Source of the DNA: Anaerolineae bacterium
GTDB lineage: Bacteria; Chloroflexota; Anaerolineae; Promineifilales; Promineifilaceae
Reading direction: 5' to 3'
NCBI GenBank assembly: GCA_023384415.1
Contig: JAHDWJ010000006.1
Coordinates: 1 to 41,061, forward strand
DNA: 41,061 nucleotides
Position 1 is the stretch's first letter. Every line of letters begins with the position of its first letter. A model generated the notes under the pieces. That model was not told the DNA's origin and ran no database searches. It saw only the letters and a list, made by a program, of their open reading frames with translations. Below, piece by piece: positions 26,936 through 34,561 of this stretch. Position numbers and translations under genes: made by a program.

Positions 26936-27207
26936 TGTTTTCTCCTTGTTTATATTGTGATTCATCCACAGTATAGCGCAAAAAAAAAAAAATACGAGGG
27001 CCTTGCCAACATAATATAAGTATTAAATTCACTTGTACGCTTCACTAAAAACAATCTGGGCAGTTGGTGTTTTTATCAAGAATAAAATTTGGAACTAAGA
27101 ATGACCATGTACCATTAATCCATTGGTCAACCAACTTCACCAGTGTTATACTTTGCTCGCGGCCGCAGTCTGATTTGCGGTCGCTATTTATCTTCATAAC
27201 CTTGTGA
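26936..27207. other. AT-rich divergent intergenic region
   Basis: Between the secreted-protein operon (minus) and prfC (plus). It holds a 13-base A run (26980-26992), TATACT on the minus strand (26975-26970) as a possible -10 for the operon, an inverted pair ATGACCAT/ATTGGTCA near 27100-27129, a second TATACT on the plus strand (27147-27152), and one GCGGCCGC octamer (27159-27166). No gene seen. Confidence 0.6.
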
Positions 27208-27238
27208 GAAACCGGATTTTATGACAAAATCCGGTTTC
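27208..27238 (+). terminator. Hairpin in the prfC leader (terminator- or attenuator-like)
   Basis: GAAACCGGATTTT (27208-27220) pairs perfectly with AAAATCCGGTTTC (27226-27238), loop of 5, followed by TTTGTG. No plus-strand gene reads into it from the left, so it lies in the leader of prfC. The T-run is weak. Confidence 0.5.
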
Positions 27239-27246
27239 TTTGTGTC

Positions 27247-27252
27247 TATAAC
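27247..27252 (+). promoter_or_regulatory. -10-like box TATAAC next to the prfC start
   Basis: TATAAC ends 7 bases before the preferred ATG at 27260, with no ribosome-binding site between. It fits a leaderless transcript starting at or just before the ATG. Confidence 0.35.
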
Positions 27253-27259
27253 CTGTTTT

Positions 27260-28864
27260 ATGTTAGAGCCAGAACTTACTCCCACCCTTGACCTGAGCAA
27301 AGAAGTGGCCGCCCGACGCACCTTTGCCATTATCTCCCACCCTGACGCCGGGAAAACCACCCTCACCGAGAAATTGCTTCTCTACGGCAATGCTATTCAC
27401 CTGGCTGGCAGCGTTCGCGCCCGCCGCAACCAGCGCAGCGCGGTCTCTGACTGGATGGCGATTGAAAAAGAGCGAGGTATCTCCATCACCTCAACGGTGC
27501 TGCAATTTCCGTACAAAGGGCATGTCATCAACCTGCTGGATACCCCCGGCCACCAGGATTTTTCCGAAGACACTTACCGCACCCTCATGGCCGCCGATAG
27601 TGCGGTGATGGTATTGGATGCAGCCAAAGGGGTGGAAGCCCAGACGCGCAAGCTGTTTGAGGTATGTCGCCAGCGGGGCATCCCTGTTTTTACCTTCATT
27701 AACAAAATGGATCGGCCGGCCCAAGACCCACTGGCCTTGTTGGATGAAGTTGAAACGGTATTAGGGATGCAGCCCGTTCCCATGAACTGGCCTATTGGTG
27801 ATGGGGCCGATTTTCTCGGCGTCTATGATCGGCAGACCCATGAAGTCCATCTCTATGATCGCACCATTCATAACCAGACTATTTCCCCGGAACACATCAC
27901 CACCCTGGATGACCCGCGTATTGAAGCCGGGCTAAGTTCCCATCAGTTTGAGGATTTACATACCAATATTGAGCTTTTGGACGGCATGGGGATGGGATTT
28001 GACCACGATAAAATGTTGCAAGGGGAGCAGACGCTGGTTTATTTTGGCAGTGCCCTGACCAATTTTGGGGTGCAGCTGTTTCTTAACGATTTTATCCGTT
28101 ATGCGCCGGCCCCTGTGCCCTACACCAGTTCCAATGGGTTGGTGATTCCCCATCACCCGGAATTCTCGGGCTTTGTCTTTAAGATTCAGGCCAACATGAA
28201 CCCTAAACATCGCGATAGTGTGGCTTTTGTGCGGGTGTGCAGCGGCCGCTTCGAGCGTAATATGGTCGTCAATCATCCCCGCACCGGCAAAACCATCCGC
28301 CTGCCTCGCCCCTACAGCTTCTTCGCCGATGAGCGCGAAGTGGTTGATGAAGCGTACCCTGGTGACATTATTGGGCTGCCAGGCAACCGAGAATTTGCCA
28401 TTGGCGATACCCTTTGCCAGGGTAAATCGTTCACCTTTGCCGCTATCCCCCGCTTTGCCGCCGAACATTTCGCCAAGATCATCAACCTGGACATCAGCAA
28501 GCAGAAGCAGTTCCTCAAAGGATTGCAGCAATTAGAAACAGAAGGGGCGATGCAGGTGTTGTATGAAGCGGATGCTCGCCGCCGCGACCCGATTTTGGCG
28601 GTTGTAGGGGCGTTGCAATTTGAGGTGGTCCAGGCCCGGATGGAAGCGGAGTATAATGTGGTCACCAAGTTAGAAGGGCTGCCCCATCAGTTGGCCCGGT
28701 TGATTGAGGGGCCAGAAGAGCAAATTGAGCTGCTGCCCTGGCGTTATGGCCTCATCCGGGCACAAGACGCCCAGGAGAGACTCATCGGCCTGTTCCGCTC
28801 TGAACATGAGGTTCAATATTATCAGGATAAATACCCTGATCTCCGATTTGTGCCGATTGAATAA
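27260..28864 (+). CDS. prfC: Peptide chain release factor 3
   Basis: A 534-residue RF3, the translational GTPase that recycles RF1 and RF2 after peptide release. The P-loop is SHPDAGKTT near residues 26-34, G2/G3 elements are ERGISITSTVLQF and LLDTPGHQDFSEDTYRT, and G4 is INKMDRPAQDP. The C-terminus has ALQFEVVQARMEAEYNV, a conserved RF3 signature. The ATG at 27260 is chosen because the upstream ATG at 27221 lies in the loop of a hairpin and adds a non-conserved extension. Neighbours are unrelated, so it is probably transcribed alone. Confidence 0.95.
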   Translation: MLEPELTPTLDLSKEVAARRTFAIISHPDAGKTTLTEKLLLYGNAIHLAGSVRARRNQRSAVSDWMAIEKERGISITSTVLQFPYKGHVINLLDTPGHQDFSEDTYRTLMAADSAVMVLDAAKGVEAQTRKLFEVCRQRGIPVFTFINKMDRPAQDPLALLDEVETVLGMQPVPMNWPIGDGADFLGVYDRQTHEVHLYDRTIHNQTISPEHITTLDDPRIEAGLSSHQFEDLHTNIELLDGMGMGFDHDKMLQGEQTLVYFGSALTNFGVQLFLNDFIRYAPAPVPYTSSNGLVIPHHPEFSGFVFKIQANMNPKHRDSVAFVRVCSGRFERNMVVNHPRTGKTIRLPRPYSFFADEREVVDEAYPGDIIGLPGNREFAIGDTLCQGKSFTFAAIPRFAAEHFAKIINLDISKQKQFLKGLQQLETEGAMQVLYEADARRRDPILAVVGALQFEVVQARMEAEYNVVTKLEGLPHQLARLIEGPEEQIELLPWRYGLIRAQDAQERLIGLFRSEHEVQYYQDKYPDLRFVPIE

Positions 28865-28941
28865 GCGGCCGCTACGGACGAAGTGTACATGAATAGGGTA
28901 GGGATTGTTGGCCTCTGATAGCTGGAAGGGAGTACGGTAAA

Positions 28942-29421
28942 ATGATAAATCAGAATGAACAGTTGATTGATACGTTCTACCGCTCTTTTGCGGCGCGGGA
29001 TTATGCCGGGATGATCGCCTGTTACCACCCTGAGATTCAGTTTATGGATCCGGTCTTTCGTTTGCAAGGGAAGCAGGTGGGGGCGATGTGGCACATGTTG
29101 TGTGTGGCGGGGTCAGATTTGCGCGTAGTACACAACCAGGTGCAAGCCAATGAAACAACGGGAACGGCCCATTGGGAAGCGTGGTATACCTTTTCTGGTG
29201 GCCGTCAGGTACATAACATCATTGAGGCCCGCTTTCGTTTTCAAGATGGGCGGATTATCTATCACCAGGATCGGTTTGGCTTTTGGCGCTGGACACGGAT
29301 GGCGTTGGGGCCGACAGGGTTGCTCTTGGGCTGGCTGCCTGTCATACGGCAACAAGTTAGAAAAACCGCCCAACAGCGGTTAGACCGGTTCATCGTCGAT
29401 CATCCTGAATATCAAGCATGA
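28942..29421 (+). CDS. SnoaL/NTF2-like protein
   Basis: A 159-residue protein with the cystatin-like NTF2/SnoaL fold: LIDTFYRSFAARDYAGMIACYHPEIQFMDPVF is the usual helix-strand start (residues 9-40), and WEAWYTFSGGRQVHNIIEARFRFQDGRI the central strands. A basic C-terminal tail follows an additional hydrophobic helix (MALGPTGLLLGWLPVI). Family members include small isomerases, epoxide hydrolases and non-enzymatic binding proteins, so no activity is assigned. AAGGGA lies about 12 bases before the start. Confidence 0.82.
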   Translation: MINQNEQLIDTFYRSFAARDYAGMIACYHPEIQFMDPVFRLQGKQVGAMWHMLCVAGSDLRVVHNQVQANETTGTAHWEAWYTFSGGRQVHNIIEARFRFQDGRIIYHQDRFGFWRWTRMALGPTGLLLGWLPVIRQQVRKTAQQRLDRFIVDHPEYQA

Positions 29422-29572
29422 GAGGTGAAACCGTTTGCCAGGCTCAAATCTGTCAACAACGGTTATTGACCTCCAGGTAAACAATTTAATGCTTTGGGGA
29501 GAAGTGTGATCCAAAAGAGGCATGGCAAACAACAAATCTTCCTGACAGGATTGACGCGAATACCGAAAGGGA

Positions 29573-29602
29573 TTGCTATGCAGCCGCGGCCGCAGATATA
29601 AT
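29573..29602 (+). promoter_or_regulatory. Candidate promoter containing a GCGGCCGC octamer in its spacer
   Basis: TTGCTA (29573-29578), an 18-base spacer and a perfect TATAAT (29597-29602). The octamer at 29586-29593 lies inside the spacer. The start codon is 58 bases downstream. Confidence 0.5.
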
Positions 29603-29659
29603 TCTCCCATCTTATCCACCCACTCAGTTGCAGGACCCCTCACATCACAAAGGCATACA

Positions 29660-31039
29660 ATGCACCAGACAAAACAAGGCCAATCAGGGACGAAGGGTCA
29701 GGTGAAAGGGGGTGAGGCAGCGGCCATCAAGCAGGAGTCGCCAGACCTATTGGCCCAGGCCGCGGCCGCGTACCAATCCGCCCAGACCGCTCGTGCCCAA
29801 CCTAATGAGATCTTGACCTTGCAACGGACATCCGGTAATCAGGCCGTTCAACGCCTTCTAGCTAAAGAGAAACCCCCGGCCAAATCCATCCAAAGAGATG
29901 ACAGCCAAAGCAATAAACGGGTGAAAGAGACCGGTGTAGATGCCAGCATGTTTACATTGACCGGGGGGGATATCAAAGCCCCAGGTAAAGTTACGGCCAA
30001 GAAAGATGGGGCCACCAATGTTTCGGTTTCCGCTCCCCCGGTCACTTTTGAAGCCAATGTGGCTTTAGCCTCTGATGTTAGTTTAGGCAGCGGTGAACCG
30101 GTAATGACTGGGCCAGTGCAAACGCTCATGGGGTCTACGCGCACCGGGGTTTACCGAGAGGGGGGTCAGCCAAACGGCAAAATCGTGACCGAGAAGAACA
30201 TTTCTGTCGGTACGGTTCGGGATGCTCAAACCAGTTCTGATGGCACTGTGGCCCCGAATGTGGTTGCTCCCTGGTATTCGGCAGCCGTTTCCATTAACGA
30301 CACGACTCCCAGCACCCCGGTCAATTTTTTTGATCAACCCAGCATTGAAATGCCGCAGACAATGGGCAAAGGGGTCCTGACGGAAACCCGGGGAAAAGAT
30401 AGTTTTACCACCTCTGTTGGTGTGAAACGGAATGGGCAGTTGGTTCATCTCAAATCTATGACCTGGGAAGCTCCCTGGGATGTTTCTATGAATAATTTTC
30501 AGGGGGAAGGGGGTACAGTCCCGATTGGTGAAGCCAAATCTCCCCCACCAGTCACCGACGGGCCAATTGCCGCCCAGGCGATGGTAAGCTGGCTGGGATT
30601 TCCTACCCTGGAAGCGGCGCAAGGGGCCAGTACAGTCCAACTGCTGCAAAACCTGGCAGTGACTCGCGGCCGCGACCCTGTTTCCCATCAAAATATTGCC
30701 GAAGCCCTCAAAACCCGGAGTATTACCGCCAACCTGGTTGTGGATAGCACTGATGCGTTGATTGGCAAAGATACCATCACCCTCTATGTGCAAGGCCAAA
30801 AAATGGTCAACAAAGGGCAGTTCACCCTGAATGACGGTGAATCAGTCAGTGTGACGGTTGGCTTCCAGGAGATTTTTGACGATATGGGTTCGATTGATAT
30901 GAGCCGGATTGAGTTTCAGGCAACAACTAAGGGGAAAGTCAAATGGTACAGCCATCCATTCCCGTTTACGGGCAAAGGGGGAGAGTTGTCGGAAGGAAGT
31001 GAGGGTGGGAAATACCGGGTGGAGTGTGCCCTGAGTTGA
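29660..31039 (+). CDS. Large protein with GNQAVQRLL-type N-terminal motif
   Basis: A 459-residue protein without a signal peptide or membrane helix. An Ala/Gln-rich, flexible N-terminus is followed by TLQRTSGNQAVQRLL (residues about 53-67). I associate this LQRxxGNxAVxRLL motif with DUF4157-type and other proteins linked to contractile injection systems or polymorphic toxins in cyanobacteria, actinobacteria and Chloroflexota; this is family recollection, not a search result. The rest is Gly/Thr/Val-rich and beta-like with no catalytic signature I recognise. ATG at 29660 is chosen; the frame extends upstream to 29573. No injection-system genes occur in the window. Confidence 0.72.
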   Translation: MHQTKQGQSGTKGQVKGGEAAAIKQESPDLLAQAAAAYQSAQTARAQPNEILTLQRTSGNQAVQRLLAKEKPPAKSIQRDDSQSNKRVKETGVDASMFTLTGGDIKAPGKVTAKKDGATNVSVSAPPVTFEANVALASDVSLGSGEPVMTGPVQTLMGSTRTGVYREGGQPNGKIVTEKNISVGTVRDAQTSSDGTVAPNVVAPWYSAAVSINDTTPSTPVNFFDQPSIEMPQTMGKGVLTETRGKDSFTTSVGVKRNGQLVHLKSMTWEAPWDVSMNNFQGEGGTVPIGEAKSPPPVTDGPIAAQAMVSWLGFPTLEAAQGASTVQLLQNLAVTRGRDPVSHQNIAEALKTRSITANLVVDSTDALIGKDTITLYVQGQKMVNKGQFTLNDGESVSVTVGFQEIFDDMGSIDMSRIEFQATTKGKVKWYSHPFPFTGKGGELSEGSEGGKYRVECALS

Positions 31040-31061
31040 TAGGGTGAAACAGGGGGTTGAG

Positions 31062-31108
31062 CCACGAATTACGCCAATGGGCACGAATTTTTCATTTGAT
31101 CTGGGTTG
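31062..31108 (+). repeat. CACGAAT-family repeat
   Basis: GCCACGAATTACGCC, then GGCACGAATTTTTC and ATTTGATCT, closely matching the uninterrupted parts of the copy at 20433-20465 (CCACGAATGACCCGAATTTT, then ATTGATCT). Confidence 0.7.
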
Positions 31109-31141
31109 TTGATAATCCCAACCTGGATAAACCAAAAAAGA

Positions 31142-31209
31142 TTTATCCACAGGTGTCACAGATGAGGACAGGGTTTTTATCTGTGAAAATCTGGGTTATC
31201 TGTGGATAA
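31142..31209. repeat. Dispersed ATCTGTG-type fold-back repeat
   Basis: TTTATCCACAG (31142-31152) is mirrored by CTGTGGATAA (31200-31209), with CACAGAT/ATCTGTG pairs between. It aligns in layout with the repeat at 13390-13451. The two perfect TTATCCACA words match the DnaA-box consensus, but replication genes are absent. Confidence 0.65.
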
Positions 31210-31246
31210 GTTCCTGTTTTCCGTGCAGAAGTTGACTCACAAGGTG

Positions 31247-32113
31247 CTAAGGTAGATTCGCGGCCGCGAACTTTTCCACTGCGGTAATGTGTTCAGCTAC
31301 CGTCGTAAACCCACACCCCATTGTGTTTAACGAGGCATGGGTGGCCCCGGCGGCCTGCCAATCGGTCAGGATTTGCCCCCAGCTTTCGGGAGAGCCATCT
31401 TTATAGGCCAGGCGTGGTTCAATGCCAATATCGGCCCGGCTGCGTCCCTGTTCGGCAAGGTACTGGTCTAAAAGGTCTAATGTAGGCGCGGCCGCGTCAG
31501 CCGTGCGAAATCCTGGCAGCCAGCCATCCCCTTTTCGGGCTATACGGGCCAAAACCGCTTCCGCATGGCCCCCTAACCAGATGGGGATGGGCTGCTGGAT
31601 AGGTAGGGGGTTCAGCCCGGCATCAGGGATATGGTGCCACTGCCCCTGGAATGTGACCAGAGGTTTCGTCCATAACTCGCGCAGGAGCTCAATTTGTTCA
31701 TCTGATTTGCGGCCGCGCTGCCGAAAATCGTTCCCCGTAGCGATATATTCCACCTCATTCCAGCCCGTGCCGATGCCTAAGCGGAAGCGGCCGCGGCATA
31801 AAATATCCACCATCGCCGCCTGTTTTGCCACCAGAGTCGTCTCCCGTTGGGGTAAAATAATCACCCCGGTCACAAACCCCAACCGTTCCGTAACCCCGGC
31901 CAGGTAGCTGAACAGGGTAAATGGCTCATGGAATGAATCTTGATAGGTGTATGGCCCCCGCCATCCCCCAGGCCTATCAGGATTAGCCCCCAGAATATGA
32001 TCATAAGCCAGGATGTGGGTATACCCCAGGGCTTCAACCGCCTGGGCATAATCCCGGTACGCGGCCGCGTCAGCCGAAAACTCAGTTTGCGGAAAAACGA
32101 CCCCAATATTCAT
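31247..32113 (-). CDS. LLM-class (luciferase-like) F420- or flavin-dependent oxidoreductase
   Basis: A 288-residue TIM-barrel oxidoreductase of the luciferase-like monooxygenase family. Recognisable stretches are MNIGVVFPQTEF at the start, TVLP-like VTGVIILPQRETTLVAKQ near 80-97, GRFRLGIGTGWNEVEY near 106-121 and PIWLGGHAEAVLARIAR near 175-191. The GTGWNEVEY motif is typical of the actinobacterial/chloroflexal F420-dependent subgroup. The substrate is unknown. GGGAGAAG precedes the start on the minus strand. Five GCGGCCGC octamers fall in this gene, one of the densest sets in the window. Confidence 0.88.
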   Translation of the reverse strand: MNIGVVFPQTEFSADAAAYRDYAQAVEALGYTHILAYDHILGANPDRPGGWRGPYTYQDSFHEPFTLFSYLAGVTERLGFVTGVIILPQRETTLVAKQAAMVDILCRGRFRLGIGTGWNEVEYIATGNDFRQRGRKSDEQIELLRELWTKPLVTFQGQWHHIPDAGLNPLPIQQPIPIWLGGHAEAVLARIARKGDGWLPGFRTADAAAPTLDLLDQYLAEQGRSRADIGIEPRLAYKDGSPESWGQILTDWQAAGATHASLNTMGCGFTTVAEHITAVEKFAAANLP

Positions 32114-32128
32114 TGTTTACTTCTCCCA

Positions 32129-32544
32129 TTAGAGTGGAATATTTTCGGGTTTGATCAAGCTTAATCCAGCGACTCGAGAAAAATGTCGCTCATTCAATGT
32201 CAGCAAAGATATATTATGTTCAAGACAAGTTGCAGCAATAAATATATCCTTCACGCCAATATCTTTATTCTGTCGGATTAAGTTGTTATGTAGCTGAGCA
32301 GCACGCCGAGCTACCGCTAGATCAAATGTAAGACTTTCATCATGCCCAGCAAGGCATGTTCCCCAATTTCTTGGTTGGCTCTAGCAACACCAAAGAGCAA
32401 TTCGTATGCCGTCACAGACGCCACATGACACGAATAGCTTCGGACAACTTTCTCTACAAGAGTGGCTGTTGGCTCGCGCCCTTTCAAAAAGAAGATAATA
32501 ACATCTGTATCTAGGCAGAGGTTTGAGTCGTCCATGATTGCCAC
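32129..32544 (-). pseudogene. vapC: Frameshifted VapC-type PIN-domain toxin
   Basis: The first part (from 32535 or 32544) encodes the PIN-domain start LCLDTDVIIFFLKG and YELLFGVARANQEIGEHALLGM. The frame then stops at 32317. A shifted frame continues the family sequence to 32129: LTFDLAVARRAAQLHNNLI, then DIGVKDIFIAATCLEH and LLTLNERHFSRVAGL. A single missing base near 32330 (after the codons for MMKVL) would restore one 137-residue PIN protein. Catalytic acids lie on both sides of the break, so the present product is probably inactive unless this is a sequencing error. It overlaps vapB. Confidence 0.8.
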
Positions 32545-32756
32545 GCTTTGTTTAAAGATTGGATGGCTTCGTCAAAAGAATTGTCATTCTGCAGCAGACC
32601 GCGCAGAGCCAGGAACTGATCTAAAGGTGTAAGACGCAGCACCTGACCATCCAAAACAACTTTGATTTCAGATCCTTCTGACCAACGCAGCCCTTCTAAC
32701 AAGCGGGCAGGAATCGCTATCACATCATCTTCCCGGCTTCTAATCACAATTGTCAT
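32511..32756 (-). CDS. vapB: AbrB/MazE-type antitoxin (VapB)
   Basis: An 81-residue antitoxin: the first 45 residues form the swapped-hairpin DNA-binding domain (VIRSREDDVIAIPARLLEGL, then GSEIKVVLDGQVLRLTP), and the acidic/aromatic C-terminus should bind the PIN toxin. GAGGGGG lies 5 bases before the ATG at 32756; the ATG at 32759 is too close to it. Its 3' end overlaps the vapC start by about 25-34 bases. The intact antitoxin next to a broken toxin fits decay of a toxin-antitoxin pair. Confidence 0.85.
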   Translation of the reverse strand: MTIVIRSREDDVIAIPARLLEGLRWSEGSEIKVVLDGQVLRLTPLDQFLALRGLLQNDNSFDEAIQSLNKAWQSWTTQTSA

Positions 32757-32829
32757 CATACCCCCTCAATCGCTCAATCGTTAATTATTGACGCTTACCC
32801 TGACACAAAGTATACTACCATTCGCCTTA

Positions 32830-32903
32830 CGGGGCATAGCTCAGTTTGGTAGAGCGCTCGGTTTGGGACCGAGAGGTCGTCAGTTCAAATCTGGCTGCCC
32901 CGA
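32830..32903 (+). tRNA. tRNA-Pro (anticodon TGG)
   Basis: Full cloverleaf: acceptor CGGGGCA/TGCCCCG, D arm GCTC/GAGC, anticodon arm CTCGG/CCGAG with TTTGGGA loop, T arm GTCAG-TTCAAAT-CTGGC. CCA is not encoded. Confidence 0.96.
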
Positions 32904-32912
32904 CTTTAATAG

Positions 32913-32933
32913 TTAGCGGTAAGCAGTTATCAG
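32913..32933 (+). repeat. Heptamer tract between tRNA genes
   Basis: Units TTAGCGG, TAAGCAG, TTATCAG in 7-base register, followed by a short fold-back (AGTGGGC / GCCCACT). Confidence 0.55.
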
Positions 32934-32967
32934 TGGGCCGTAAAATAGCCCACTGCTCATTAAACAA

Positions 32968-33038
32968 GCGGGCATGGTGAAAAGGTATCACATCTGCCTT
33001 CCAAGCAGACGGTGCGGGTTCGATTCCCGCTGCCCGCT
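32968..33038 (+). tRNA. tRNA-Gly (anticodon TCC)
   Basis: Cloverleaf with acceptor GCGGGCA/TGCCCGC, anticodon loop CTTCCAA carrying TCC, T arm GCGGG-TTCGATT-CCCGC. CCA is not encoded. Confidence 0.96.
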
Positions 33039-33074
33039 CTTTCCATTGACGATTCTCCACCCCTCATCCAATCT

Positions 33075-33102
33075 AAAATCGTCAATCGCCAATCGTAACT
33101 CA
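33075..33102 (+). repeat. Heptamer tract AAAATCG/TCAATCG/CCAATCG
   Basis: Units AAAATCG, TCAATCG, CCAATCG, TAACTCA in 7-base register between tRNA-Gly and tRNA-Met. TCAATCG also forms the tract at 17666-17686. Confidence 0.75.
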
Positions 33103-33110
33103 CCGCCCCC

Positions 33111-33182
33111 GGGCTTGTAGCTCAATGGCAGAGCAGTCGGCTCATAACCGATCGGTTCCAGGTTCGAGTCCTGGCAGGCCCA
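33111..33182 (+). tRNA. tRNA-Met (anticodon CAT)
   Basis: Cloverleaf with acceptor GGGCTTG/CAGGCCC (one T-G pair), anticodon loop CTCATAA with CAT, T arm CCAGG-TTCGAGT-CCTGG. CCA is not encoded. Whether it is elongator Met or an Ile2 tRNA with modified C34 cannot be decided here. Confidence 0.93.
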
Positions 33183-33192
33183 TTGTTTCCCT

Positions 33193-33227
33193 GGCGAGGT
33201 TTTCTTGAGAAGACCTCGCCTTTTTTT
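33193..33227 (+). terminator. Rho-independent terminator of the tRNA cluster
   Basis: GGCGAGGT (33193-33200) pairs with ACCTCGCC (33213-33220); the inner part extends the stem. Seven T residues follow. Confidence 0.92.
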
Positions 33228-33233
33228 GTGGCG

Positions 33234-33261
33234 TTGACTTGCCCTGATCCTGGGCTAAACT
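33234..33261 (+). promoter_or_regulatory. Promoter of the alpha/beta-hydrolase lipoprotein gene
   Basis: TTGACT (33234-33239), 16-base spacer, TAAACT (33256-33261). The ATG follows after only 6 bases and no ribosome-binding site is present, indicating a leaderless mRNA. Confidence 0.6.
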
Positions 33262-33267
33262 AGCCTG

Positions 33268-34404
33268 ATGGATCGCTTATCGTTAAAAAGGGGAGTTTTC
33301 TTCCCTGTACTCTGGGTTTGCCTGGCTTTGACCGGCTGCCGGCCAGCTGCCCCTCTGCCCACCCACCCGCCCGTGTCCCCAGAGCCATTGGCGACGGTTG
33401 AGTTGGTGCTTGTGGTTGAAGTCGCGGCCGCAACCCTTCCCCCCTCTCCCCCGGCTCCCCCAACCCCTACGCTCGCCATTTCTGCCACTTTCAGCCCGAC
33501 GCCAACCCCCCAGCCCACCCTCACCCCAACCTCGACGCCGGATTTATACAGCCCTTACACCATTGCCGCCCTGACCGCCCGCTCTTATGGTGGGGGAGAG
33601 ATTGAAATTGCGGCCGTGATTGATGAAAACGAACAGGCCAAACAATATATTTTCACCTATCCCAGCGACGGCTTGACCATTTATGGCTATATGGCTGTGC
33701 CCACCGAAGGGACGCGCTTCCCGGTAGCCATTGTTGTTCACGGCTACATCCCTCCCGATGAATACCAGATAATCCCTTATACTCGCCGTTATGTAGATGC
33801 CCTGGTTGCCGCCGGCTTCTTTGTCTTTCACCCCAACCTGCGTAACTTTCCCCCATCCGACAGCGGTGAGAACCATTTTCGCGTTGGTTACGCTCTGGAT
33901 CTGCTTAACCTCATAGCCATCATCAAAGAGCAAAGCCAGAACCCGTATGGCCCGCTGCGCCGTGCCGATGGGGATCAAATACACCTGATGGGGCATAGCA
34001 TGGGTGGGGGAGCCGCTCTGCGGGCAGTTACCATCTGGCCGGAAGCGGCTCGATCATTGGTTTTGTATGGCTCAATGAGTGGGGATGAGGTTCTGAATTA
34101 CCAGCAGATACAGCAGTGGACTAATGGACAAACGGGTCATTTTGAGCTGGCGGCCCCCCCGGAGATGTTGGCCGCGATTTCTCCCATTTACCATTTATCC
34201 CGGCTAACCCTGCCTATCAGCATCCATCACAGTATGGATGATCAGGTTGTGCCTTATGCCTGGTCGGAGCAGTTATGTGCGGCGTTGCAGGCAATCAACC
34301 ACCCGGTTGAATGCTTCACCTACAGTCGGGTGCCCCATACTTTTTATGGGGCGGCTGATCAGTTGTTTCAAGAGCGGATAATTGCTTTCTTTCAGCGACA
34401 TTAG
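33268..34404 (+). CDS. Lipoprotein alpha/beta-hydrolase (dienelactone-hydrolase/acyl-peptidase-like)
   Basis: A 378-residue exported hydrolase. A lipoprotein signal ends in LALTGC (Cys24), followed by a long Pro/Thr tether (about 25-90). The catalytic domain has the nucleophile elbow GHSMGG (Ser244), a likely acid in HHSMDDQVVPY and the histidine in RVPHTFYGA, completing a Ser-Asp-His triad. An oxyanion-type HGYIPP lies near residue 160. The overall layout is closest to cell-surface esterases or peptidases; the substrate is unknown. Its promoter abuts the ATG without a Shine-Dalgarno sequence. Confidence 0.88.
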   Translation: MDRLSLKRGVFFPVLWVCLALTGCRPAAPLPTHPPVSPEPLATVELVLVVEVAAATLPPSPPAPPTPTLAISATFSPTPTPQPTLTPTSTPDLYSPYTIAALTARSYGGGEIEIAAVIDENEQAKQYIFTYPSDGLTIYGYMAVPTEGTRFPVAIVVHGYIPPDEYQIIPYTRRYVDALVAAGFFVFHPNLRNFPPSDSGENHFRVGYALDLLNLIAIIKEQSQNPYGPLRRADGDQIHLMGHSMGGGAALRAVTIWPEAARSLVLYGSMSGDEVLNYQQIQQWTNGQTGHFELAAPPEMLAAISPIYHLSRLTLPISIHHSMDDQVVPYAWSEQLCAALQAINHPVECFTYSRVPHTFYGAADQLFQERIIAFFQRH

Positions 34405-34433
34405 CCTGGTAGCCTGTCGTTGAAAAAAGATAG

Positions 34434-34463
34434 CCACGAATTTCACGAATTAACACGAATTTT
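34434..34463 (+). repeat. CACGAAT-family repeat
   Basis: CCACGAATTTCACGAATT followed by AACACGAATTTTT: three CACGAATT words at roughly 10-base spacing, directly after the hydrolase gene and just before TGTAGGG copy 2. Confidence 0.75.
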
Positions 34464-34486
34464 TGGGCTTCTGAGGTAAGGCTAAC

Positions 34487-34553
34487 TGTAGGGGCTGGCC
34501 TTGTGCCTGCCCAGTCCGGGGCAACCACAAGATATGCCCACTCGTGTCCTACA
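34487..34553. repeat. TGTAGGG...CCTACA palindromic repeat, copy 2
   Basis: TGTAGGGGCTGGCCTTGTG, CTGCCC, then GGGCAACCACAAG and CCTACA. It aligns with the 10520-10576 copy, with about ten extra bases before the right end. Confidence 0.8.
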
Positions 34554-34561
34554 AAAAGGGG

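Noticed and set aside
31142..31209. Two perfect DnaA-box words (TTATCCACA and its inverse), possible replication origin
   Set aside because: They are the ends of a fold-back repeat related to 13390-13451; only two boxes, no AT-rich unwinding element, and no dnaA, dnaN or gyrB nearby.
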